Part shown: piece by piece, positions 41,401 to 53,400 of the stretch
Numbering within the stretch: the first letter of the stretch is position 1
How the letters are laid out: each line of letters opens with the position of its first letter
NCBI GenBank assembly: GCA_016490735.1
Contig: JAEMWC010000046.1
Span: forward strand, 1,721,001-1,785,000
Source: Pachyseris speciosa
Taxonomy: Eukaryota > Cnidaria > Anthozoa > Scleractinia > Pachyseridae
Reading direction: 5' to 3'
Length of the DNA: 64,000 bases
Notes under the pieces: generated by a model
The model's database searches: none
What the model was told of the DNA's origin: nothing
Seen by the model: only the letters and a program-made list of their open reading frames with translations
Position numbers and translations under genes: made by a program

Positions 41401-44400
41401 ACCTTCGGGCCAACGGACTCGAGAAGGTACCCGAATTTCTCCTCATCAGAGATTGACTTCGCATTAACGTGCATTAGAAACATGTTTTCAAATATCACCC
41501 AGTCGCTGGCAGTACCCTTGAACGGTGTCATCTTCAGTAACTTTGTGGTCCTGGAAATGGCGGTTAATTTTCTCCATTTCTAATTTCTTTTCTGCTACAC
41601 ATATAATTCTGCTTCAAGGAAAACTCACTATTTTTTTCTCGTCCGTCCTGTTCTAACATGCTCGCACATGTTCGTTACCTTATTTGGTAGTGCTATCAAA
41701 CGTCACAAAACTATGAGGAGTGGGGTTGGTAAAAACTCTCACACACAAGGCCATATTCTAGTTCTTGTCACAGAGCAAGTCCAATTGGATCTCGCTGTTG
41801 GCTAGGCCACGCGTTAGGACATCACATAAGATGTTTTTGGTATAGTTGGCCTCTACCTCGTAGTCGGGACACATGACTAGAAACTTACCGAAGCGCCAAA
41901 GCTGAGAATGGTTTCATCTCTATCTTGGCGCATGTTGCATAGTGGTAACATTGGAAGATATTTGATGAATTTGATGTCATTCACAACTTGGGGCATTGAC
42001 ATGGGAAAGATAGTAAACTAAGAAATAAGAAAGCTGTTATTTAAAGTAAGGTGACTTGTCAATAATCTTGCACATTTTTGCCTTAGAAGTAACATTACAT
42101 CACAAGCCTTGTAGGCAGGTTTTTGAGTGGGGAGGTGTTATGTGTTTGAGCGCCGAAGGCTGAATTGACGAGTGCCATATACGTAGGCTTGAGATTCTCG
42201 GGGAGGCTGGGAAATGTTGACTTCATTTTGTGCATTTTGAAGGAAGTTACATACTAGAAAATTAGACAGTCAAGATCAAATGTAAAAACGTCAAAATACT
42301 TAAGAAAATTTCTTGTTCGAAATGGATTTTGGGTTGAATCGTTGATTAGTGTGTCAAGCTCAAGCCTCCTTGAAGGCCTCTGGGAGCAAGCAAATCTGCC
42401 ACTACGTATTAATGCAAGCGAAGAGAGCCTTCTTTGAGCTATGCTGGCTCTGTTGTAAGTGTGGAGCTGTCTCAGAGCACTTGTGCTCCTTTCACATTCC
42501 CAGCTGGTGGCTAGAATTGCACAATCATATGCAACAAATCTTCAAAAGGACGTAAAGATTTGGGTATTAACGCAAATAAAGAGAGCCTTCGTTGAGCTAT
42601 GCTGGCTCTGTTATAAGTGTGGAGCTGTCTTAGTAAGAGCACTTGTGCTCCTTTCACATTTGCAGCTTGTGGTTAGAATTGCACAATGCGACAAATCTTC
42701 AAGAGGACGTAAAGATTTGGGTACAAATCCCTCAAGGCTTTTGCAGTGATATAGGGTCTCCTCTTTTGGCATCGAGCTGTATATGAAATAGTGTTCCAGC
42801 AATTTTAATTAATAGTATCGACATAGCAGGGGATCACAAAGCCGACATAAAATGAAAATGGTTCAATAAATTGGGTTTCATTTCAAACTACACAATAAGC
42901 GAGTCAGTTACTTATCAGTTACTTTGTGTTTACCTTTTTTGTGGTAACTTACTTTCTTTTTAATCACCGGTGTCTAGCAAGTGAACTTTGTGTGGGGGGT
43001 TCATATGCACCTGCCGCCCCCCCCCCCCCCATCCCTCCCTACGGGCCTGAATTCTAACTTCCCAGTCAGAAATTATTCCAGATAGCTAATGATTAAGCTT
43101 TACTGAATTTTTGAAGTCCATTCATTACAGTGTAAGTAATTATAATTCATGATGCAGTCATTTTTTTGCAGTGGTTCTGACCTGTCGGACTTGCAGTGCA
43201 TGCTACAAAAGGATGACACCCGGCTGTGGGTTGCTGGACATCAGAACTTGATGTTGGAGGTGGACTTAAAAAAGGGAGTCATCAGTAAAAAGGTAACCAC
43301 AAGAGAGGTTCATTTTGTTTGGGATGATTTTGTTGTTCATTGAAATCTAGTGGAACCCCTCTAACCCTGATTAGCTGGTCTGTGCTGCAGATGGAATACA
43401 ATCCCACATAAATTGACATAAGGTTTAAGGTTCATAAGGTTTATTAAAAATAAAATGAATAGAGATATTACAATTTAGACTGACCTGCAGGTAGCTTAGC
43501 TAATCGTGGCAGGCCAGTGACAGCTGTGTTTTAAATAAATGTAATGCAGCGCAGGCAATTGTTGACTTGCCACTATGCTATTCTGAAGTTCCTGTGTCTG
43601 GAGGAGGGGTGGGATGCATGGGAGAAGGGTTTGGGTGAGGGAGGGAGTGTGTGGATAGGCTTTCAGCCTATGCTTGCAATCAGCTACATACGTGAGTTGC
43701 AATTATTTGTAAGCTAGGTTGGGCATGCATGAGGGCTTAAACTCAAAATGTCTGGGGCAAATCTCCAACCCCCAGACCGTTATTGCAGTCCTGTATCTAT
43801 ATGATATACTGTGCAATCAAAGACCATGCAAACTCAAACCCAAACACCAAAATTTAGTAAATTTATGTTACTAAAAATAAATGTTAGCTCTTCTATGACT
43901 AATAGTGCTGTAGGCTATCACTCAAGAAAGCTAATTTCAGGTGTGGATGTGCAAAAAGTAGCTGGGGAACCCAGCTTTTAGCCAATATGCTGTTTTTCTA
44001 TCAATTGAAAGTATCCGGGGATCCAACTCAGAATTTCCAGGGAATATCACTGGTCCCCAGTCCTTAATGACAGCCCTGTATTTTTTAATGAATTGTGTGA
44101 AATTAAAAGTGGAAAAAGGGCGTAAGTGACGATTTTGGCCGTTCTTCTGATGTCTTCCAAATGAGCTGAATTTTTGCATGTGGCCTTTGATACAATAGAA
44201 AAACATTGCCCTATATTTTTTGTTTGCTTTTTTGAGCTCCGTTTTCAAGAAACACTTGCCGAAAAACGCATTCAATTGTTAATAGTGCTTTTTCTGCATT
44301 AGACTGAAGTGGACCCCGGCACTGTTGTGATGAAGCAGTCTTCTCGGTACCTCTGCTGTGGTGACACAGGTGGCAAGGTATATTATACTATGTTGACAGA

Positions 44401-47400
44401 AGTATTTTGTCGTGGTGTCAAGCTTGATCAGTTTTATTTCACCAGGTGCGGCTAAGGGATCCTTTAACTCTGAACTGTGAGCATGTGTTAGATGCGCACA
44501 CAGGGACATTGTCAGATTTTGATGTGTCGGGAAACCTTTTGGTTACTTGTGGTTTTTGCTCAAGGTATGTCATTGTAGATTCCTATGTAACCCTATATCC
44601 AATTTTTTGTAACTGCTGTGCGCTTGCCAATGGATACTAATAATAATGATAACAAGTAATAATCACTATGGAACATGCATTTTCTGGATGTCGTTTAGGG
44701 TAAGTTGTGTACACCATGTTGCATTTTCATTCCTTTTAAACCTTAATCCATTGACTCCCGAGCATTTTGCCGAAAAACACCTTTTGAAGCCCGTCGAGCC
44801 TTTTTCTGGCCAGATTCTAGCCAAAAAGAACCAAAACTGCCCAAAACTGTGTTTGCTGGCGGAGTTCATCGCGCCCTTCTGTTCCTGATGCTCGATATTA
44901 GCTTCCAAGATCGAAGTTTCACTCACTGCCCCCTCTCCTTCTACCTTTCGCTTTCTCTCCTCCCCTTTTCTTTCGCTTTTCTTGCCTCGCTTTCTTTTTC
45001 TCTTGCTGGGCATTTCCTGGGCTTCCTTTCGGTGGGAAAAGATTTGTGGAAAACTTTTAGGATCATAGGATTAGGTGGAAGGAAGTGCAGGTGGATCGTG
45101 GAACAAGATTTTCATTCAAATTTTCGTCTCAACGTCACTTGGGTTTTTCGCGTTTTCTTCGGAAATAGTGCTCATGGACGGAATAGTGCTCATTTCGGTA
45201 TGGTTTGAAAGATCTCTTCCCCCTACACATGCTACATTAAACGTTGTCTTTGAGCATTGAAACTGATGACGCCACAAGCGGTAGAAGGGACGTGGTTCTG
45301 GGTGGCTGGTTTTGACCAGCACGGGTGCCAATGGCTTAATCAAAAATGCTAAAATTCGTGTTTTTTCGTTTTTCCCACTCGATTTGGCATTTTATGGGCA
45401 AATTGGGTTGTTTTATACTCAAAGGTGGATTTTTTTCAGAAAGCTGTATCCTTTGCTTAAATTACTAAGACTTTTATGGTGGATTTCAACCTACATCCAT
45501 CTGGAACTCGGATATTTTTCCGAGTTTCCATTTGATGTTACATGCATTTCTATCATGTTGTATTTCTTAATTTACTCACTTTGGAGAGGTATTTATTCAA
45601 CTGTTCTTGCAGGATGGGACATTTGGCAGTTGACAGATTTCTGATGGTGTATGATCTCAGAACTCTCAGAGCATTACCACCTCTTCAGGTATCTGTCAAT
45701 CAAATCTGTCGTATGGGATAAAAGTTTCCCATTGTTTTTTTAGGAAACTGAAATTTTCTCCTTTCCCAAGAAACTTTAACAAAGTATTTAAATTACAGTA
45801 CTTTTGTATTGCTACAGGTGTATTGCTCTGTTTTTTTTGCATGTGAATATGTTGTGGTTCGCGAGGCAAATTTTATCCTTGGTTTAAATTATTTCTTCCA
45901 GCCTTTGTTTTTGGATATGGTAATGTATGGTAATGTGTGATAATTAGATCGATTAAAACAAAGGGAGAAAAAATTTAAATTTGATTGATAAAGTTGAACC
46001 ACAACAGCAACAGCAACAATAACAACTAAAAACACTTGATTGAATATGTGCATGATCATCGCAGTTATGAACGCTGCTTAAACAGTAGTGAAAAGAAAGC
46101 CTGAAAAAAAAAATTCAGGCTTGTACGGGATTCGAACCCACGACCTCTGCGATACCGGTGCAGCGCTCTAACGACTGAGCTAACAAGCCATCTGGGAGCT
46201 GGTCGTTTTGTTGGTTCGTAATATACCCGTGAGTGGTGAATATATGGGAATGAATATATGAAAATCATATATTTGAAGTGCGGATTAATGATTGAATATG
46301 TGCATGATCATCGCAGTTATGAACACTGATTAAGCAGCATATAATCCCTATGTCTGAGCAATAGCTTTTGAACTGCGTTGGATCCAATGACTAAGGAAAC
46401 AAGTTTAGTTATTCAAAAAGCAGGGGGGTGGGGAGGGGGTGGTGCTATAGGAGGTTCAACATATTTTTCTTACTGTTGTGTATAATGAACTGGATTTACT
46501 TGTTTAGATTGCTGTTGACCCACTGATGTTGAAGTTTGTCCCTGCATTTACATCAAGGGTAGCAGTAGTTTCTCAGGTTAGTAGGCTAGAGTGGAGATAT
46601 TGCAGAATACGGGAGACCTAGCAAACACTTTTCAGCACATAACAACAAGGAATACCGGGAATAAATTGTGCATGTTTTTAGTTGTCTTTTAAAATTGATA
46701 AGGGGGCACTTGTTCTTATAGCTAATGGAAGCTGAGTCTGGGAGCTTCCAGGGACAAGGCTCTCTCGGCGTATGATTTTAGTTTGGCCACAGGAAAATTT
46801 AGTAATTTTGCTTAAGTTAACAGATCTCTAATGTAACTTGGAGAAAAACTACTAGAACTTTGTAGACTATTGCTCGCAGAAGTAATTTAAACTTAATACA
46901 TAGGGGAATGGGCAGCCAGTGAAGGCTGGTCAAAGTGGGGTAATAAAAGTCAGAAGGGATTTAACATTTTTCTCACACCCTTTAGAATCTGACTTGAGGT
47001 AGATTTAAAATTCTCTCCAAAATGACATTTATGTCTTCCTCGGCCCACTTCTCCATCTTTTTTGTGCCAGCTTACATTATATTCTGGGGAGGGTTGATGA
47101 GCAGTTTTAATAAGATGTTTCTTGCGGCATTCAAGAGATTTGGCGTTACAATCCTCTACTGTTGGCAACCTTGAAAAGAAAAGTGACTACTTTGGATGAC
47201 GGTCGGAAAAGACCACTTCGTTGTCTGCCAATCTTTTTTAATCTTAAAGGGGAGCAAACCATAAGGGAAGAACTCGAAAAAGTTGGCCGAATTTTAAGTT
47301 GCAATCAATTTCAATCCTCACCATCCTCAACTTCAGACTTTAAAGCTGTTTTAAGCACCGCGGGGAAAATCAAATACTTCCTCTCCACTTGGCCTTCACC

Positions 47401-50400
47401 ACATGTTTCCTCTTGGGTGATCAATGCCTCTGAGTTTTAAATGAATCGTATGCTCTCGTAGAATGGTCAGTTCCAACTTCATGAACCAGGTGGTTTGGTC
47501 ACGCAGTCATCGATGATGGTGTACCAAGTGAACACTCACGGCACCTTGTGTACGACTTTTGACATTTCTGCAACATGCCAGTCCATGGTGTTCGGCGATG
47601 CAGGAGGTATTCAAAAATTTATAATAAGGGTACTGTAGACGGTACGAGTTTGTCTTGTGCAACAAACATGTGACATATGTGGCTGCGATACAAGTTGTGC
47701 CGTGTAAATGAAACGTCAGTACATCTTGTCGCGCGTGACACTTACAATGGTGTAGGATTTTAAAATGTGTTAAAACCACTGAACAGTTGTAAGTGTAGGC
47801 ATTGATGAATGACGAGTGCTGTCTGATACGTTTTTTTTTCATGGTGCTTCAGAAGTTTTACGCGACAGTTGTAGCAAATGTTGTAGTGTCTAAATCGGCC
47901 TTAGGCTCATTTAATACGTCCTGCTACTGCCGTGCTTAGCTGGCTTGACTGTCGCACGACTCCAGCACGAATGTAGACTTTGTTTCATATGTCGTGCTAC
48001 TGCCGTGCTTAGCTGGGTCAGTTGACTGTCGCACGACGCTAGCACGACTGTAGCACGACTTGGTTTCAAACGTCGTGCCACTGCCGTTTGAAACGGGCCT
48101 TAGATACATTGCTATTGGAGGTCTTTCACTTTGTCACAGATTAAAGCGAGATAAAGATCATTCCGACTCTGTAGCTCTTTCCCTTGAGTGTCAATGCATT
48201 CTTTCACAGATTTGTTGAAATAAATAAAGAAAGAAAGCTGCTGTTGTTTGGCATAGCTTTTGAAGAAAGCCAGTGTGAAAAAGGGCGATGTCAGCTATTG
48301 CTAAAGCATATCTGAGGCATAACTGGACGTGGCAAATGGGAAAGTCGAGACCATTTTTTTTATTCTGTGAGCCTGAGATGGCTTTGGTCAAGGATTTGAG
48401 ACTGCACAGCTCGTCAAATTTGGCTAAAATTGCATGTTCATGTTCTCATAGGGATTAGTCCTTGTGTTCGCACTTTGGGACAACAGATAGCCAACATTTT
48501 AGCAAACCTCTTGCAAACGTAAGCTTAACGAATTGAAGGCTCTGTTAATTCTCGGGTCAGTCCATATCCTTTTTTGAAACCATATTTGGTATGATAAGAT
48601 TCATCGACATGCACTGAGGAGGTGATCCAAATAACTCTCGTCATACTGGGCTGGTGTAAAGTTTTAAGCTTGTTACGTGGAGTACATTGAACAGTTTTCA
48701 TATCTCGTTTACCTCTCAAGCGATTACCCAAGAATGTGAACTGTATTATTTTCAGGAAATACTCATCTTTGGGGAGACACCCAGGAAAAAGAAATAGCTT
48801 ACAATTTGTACTCAAGACCAACAGAGTTTGCGCATCCAGTGAGTGGTTGAACGTAAGATTTGAACTCTTAGCTTGAAATTGGAAAACAGGTTTAAATGTG
48901 AAGGAAGAGTTATGCTGCTCAGTGTTAAACTGCGTTTGTCAACTTATCAGACGTAGTGTGATATGTTAAGAGAGATATCGCATCAGACTGTAAGTTGTTT
49001 TCGTGTGGGTCTCTGTATCAACGGCAAATTTGAATTCTGGAAATGCTGAATTTAGTGTTTTTAGGAAAGCTAGAGAAACTGAAACAGCACGTGCAACAAT
49101 TACCATGTGCCACTGACTGTCAAGTTGGTTCTTGCCTTAACAGGTGAACAAGGGAATTAAATAAATGATCTCTCGTCATGTTTAGAAATTGATTTGCAAG
49201 AGTTCAAGTTTAGTACATCTGTTTCAACTCACTTTCCGTGTTACAGATGCCCCATCTTCCTCCTCTGGCCATTGATGATTATTCAGTTCCTTTATCTTCA
49301 TTTCCTCTTCCAATGTCCAAGTAAGTATGCGGCAGTAAAATTCAGATCGACTCCTTCGAGCCCAGCACAGGCTAACTGAAGCTGATTGGATACAAGCATT
49401 TTCCTTACGCCTGCTTTCCATGGGGTCAGTGGTTGCCGTAAAAAGAGTGTTTTCTGTCTCGCTTGTTGTGTAGATATGATCGTAGCAGTCAAACGGAAAA
49501 GCCGTAGCGAATTCACTGCTAAAGATTTTTCTCATCCCGATGTCACTTCGTTAGCCTAGGAATTTTAGAGTTGTCAACGTTTTTCTGGCAGTCAGAAAGA
49601 AAATGTCAGTTAATTGCTACAACAGCGCCATCTTGTTTTGTTCAACACTCGCACTGGACGTAACAAACGAAACACGGGCCACGAATAGAAACAGGGTCAA
49701 GCAAGGGCTAAAGCCATCCCTATAAAATGTTTCGTTTCCCATTGGCTTTAGCTCTACCTCATAAAATTCGGTCGGGCAAAAAAGATGTTATAAATTATGT
49801 GCGAGGTCTGGGTCCAAATAGTAGCCTAGTCAGCTTGAGTTGCTTTTTATGTCTGCCTTATCAACAGTGGTGGAATATTTTCCTCCTAGTAGGTCATGTG
49901 CAGTCGTAATTCGAGTTAGACCAGCGAACAGAGATTCAGCTTTACTGCTGGTTAAAATTGTCGACGGGAAGTTGTTATTTCTCTTGAATGAATTAAAGTA
50001 AAATCCTTATACTGAAACTTTGTTGTTTCACTTTTTGGAAAAAAAATATGGGTCGGTCGGGCGACGGAAAAAGAAGCACTTTATGAGGATGGCTGTTTTC
50101 ACGGTAACCCAAGCGCAAGTGAAAAGCAAATGCAATGACGTTACTAAACGAATCAAATCGAAGTCAATCGAACCACAATCACTTGATTGGGTTCGATTGC
50201 TTTCGGTAATCGAACGCAATCTAACTCACAAAAAATTTTGAGCAATCGAACGTTGGATTAAGTTCGATTAGTTCGATTGAGTTCGACTAGGTTCGATCGC
50301 GTTCGATTTGAGGCTGGATGACATGATGATTGTGTTCGATTGAGTTCGATTGGGCTCGATTAATTCTGAAATCGAACGCAATCGAGCTATCTCCCACAAT

Positions 50401-53400
50401 TTTTTTAGTTCTATTGTGTTCGATCATCGAATCCAATCGTTCGATTAAGTTCGATTAGGTTCGATTACCGAACAATTCGATTAGTTACATCGGGAAATAC
50501 TGACTTCGCGAACAGCCTCAGCGCTAGCGCCGGTTCAAACAGGGATTTACGTCCTATGACAGCACTGATGTACATGTGGAGGTTAAGATCGTGCAACCAT
50601 TTTGTTGTTGATGTTGTTATATTAATATTGTCCTTTTTTTCTCTTCGACAACCTTTTGTCAGTAGTGTTAATGAGTGGTGAACCAGGGTTATTTTCTTTT
50701 CGCAGTGGGCCGCTTTTCTCTGACTGGCCGGACGAAAATATGGTGTTTGGAGACAGGTACTACAATAATGAATTCACTTTACACCTGATTGTGGAAAGCT
50801 TGAACACATATTGTGGGTTAACTGTTAATTAGTGCCTCATTAACTTGCTTGATATTTTTGTTGGTTGTTCAAAATTTTGAAATTTGCTTGACCCATTGAA
50901 GTCCGATGCACCCCTATGTGCCATTGCAGATTTACGTCCCTTCCGCCGCCCTTGACGTCATCAGTTTTAACGGTCAAGGGTAATTTTGTCCACGAACTTG
51001 TACAAAATAAAGAGATCTTTTAAACCATACCAGATTGAGCATGATTCAGTCAAGGGAGCCGGAGAAAAAGGCAAAAAACCAAGCAACATGAACGGAAAAT
51101 TTCATAAAAATCTACGTCCACTACCGACTAATCTCTTCTTTCATCAAATCTCGAAATGTTGCTTTCTGCGCATGCCCGAACTTTGGAAGCTAATGTTTTG
51201 CATCTGGATCGGAAGGCCGCATAGTGCACGACCTGTGAACGGTTTTGTGGTAAGTTTTAGCTCCTAATTGCTAGTCAGTGACAAGAGAACGACTCGACTA
51301 GCTTGAAAACGCGATTTTCGGCGAAATTTCCCGAAGCCAATGGGTTAAGAACCTTTTTTGATATTCAACGTAGCACCAAGAACATTGTAATTCATTGATT
51401 CATTCATCACTCAGGCATTGCAATTAGTGAATGATGCAAACCAAATTTATATTGTTATAGTCACTACGGTGAGGCTTTACCTTACTATCTAATGTATCTG
51501 CGCTCCTTTAACAGGCCCACTCCAACGATTGAACCTGAAATTCTCCGCACGATGGTTGTGAGGCATTTCATTGGTTACGCGCCAAATCCTGGGACCAGAA
51601 AACGAAATCAGGTATTTAACTGTGCTCTTGAAGATCCCAGTCCGCTTTACCGCAATCGCCTTTCGATTCAGCAAATGTTTTCCATTTCCAAGGAAATTCT
51701 AGCAGAAGTGCTTTTTAATGTGAAAAATCGTCAGAGATGAGGGACGAACTTAAAATATTTAGAGCGTCTTTTTATTTGCGGAAATATTGCGATACCAGAC
51801 TCTGAGGAAAACCCTCGTCGACATATTAGGGAGCTTTAGCAGCGACGACGGCAACGTCAACGAAAACGTCGTTTGATAATCAACTTTTCGTTTTTGTATC
51901 GCTTTCGCGATTATTCCAATTTGTTTAACTTGGAAAATGCTGGCGAACTATTCAGGGACTATATTACTACGAACGGCGTTACAATAAGGAAAACGAAAGA
52001 AAAAATGACTGTTATGCGCTCACGTTCTCGAGAAAACTTAAAATTTGGTCATTTCACGTTGTTGATTTGCCGAGGACGGCAAAGAAATGTACCGAAATGT
52101 AAAACGCACGTGCAGAGCCATTGTTTTTGCTCATTGAGCCTATTGTTTGTGGCGTTCTCGTTGCCGTTGTCGTCCTCGTTGCTAAAGCTCTATTGGGGTG
52201 TTTATAGTAACGACGACGGCAACAGCAACGGCACTGACGACAACAAAAACGTCATTTCAAAATGTTCCCGCTTTTGTAACTCTTTCGCGATCATACCAAC
52301 TCGTTCCCAACTCGTGAGCGAACTACCAAACAACAAATTAAAATTACTATGAACGGCGTTGAAGTAGGGAAAAACGAAAAATTCACCTTGAAATGTTGTT
52401 GATTTGCGGGGGATGGCAAATAAATGTACCAAATTGTAAAACGCACGTGCGAAGCCATTGGTTTTCTCATGACATCTATTGCTTTGTGTCACTGTCGTCG
52501 CCGTTGCCATGGTGGTTGCTCAAGCTCAAACGAAGAACTTGGGAACGTGTTCTCCGTTTAGTACGTGTCCAATTTCTACGTACTACATTATTTATTAACG
52601 TCGATTGTTGCTTTGAAATCGCTGTAGGTAGCATACCCGTTCATCAAGGATTCTACAATGATTTCTGTAGAGGAAGAAACGACTGTTCCAGATTCCCCAA
52701 TGAACCGAGGTACTGACATTTTGTAATTATTTTCTGATGCCTAAAGTAAATCTATTCCTCGTTCACAAACCGAGGCAGATTGCATGGTATATAATTTTAT
52801 TACAGTAAGTGTTGTAAACTTTGCAGTGATTAGGCGCTTACATTATGTTGTAAATATTTATTTTATGGCAACCTATTTTCAATCAATATTACAAACCGCG
52901 GAAGTGAATAGACTGCATTGTATATATCATATGTTTTTTTTATCATCATCATCTTTTTAATGTTATAATATTCATTTTAGTACTTTAATAACCAAGTGTT
53001 TGTGTCTGAATATTTTCAACGACATTTGACGGGGAGGGGTATCATCACCGAGAAAATTACGGTATTTTTTTCTCGTTCCTTCGTCCATGAACACTGGTTT
53101 GGGAAGAGCGTACTGCTTTGCTTTCCACACAAAAGGGTAAAAGAATAACTGAATTGCATTCACCAGATAACTAATTAAGAACAGCGTGATATAACAGTTA
53201 ATTTAAGGGACAAAACTACTGGAGAAAACAGGCCTTTTGGAGTCCAAAAGTCCTTCTCCAGTATGTGTGAGTCAGCAATATTACTAAATTAACTTCTTCC
53301 CCCACTCCTTGGTCAATGTTGAATTTTGGAAGCCGCCATTGTTAGGGACATGTCTGGGAGGCACACAAAAACAACAACAACGACAAAACAAACAAACAAA

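Noticed and set aside
44666..45208. 115- and 119-codon ORFs on opposite strands
   Set aside because: They lie in a pyrimidine-rich dispersed repeat and reflect composition bias.
46118..46189. tRNA-Thr gene on the minus strand
   Set aside because: Acceptor and T arms fit, but the anticodon stem is mismatched and position 33 is C; flanking repeats mark it as a SINE.
47162..47440. 92-codon ORF just upstream of PAN2 exon 8 as a longer exon
   Set aside because: It ends in a stop before the acceptor at 47461 and does not resemble PAN2.
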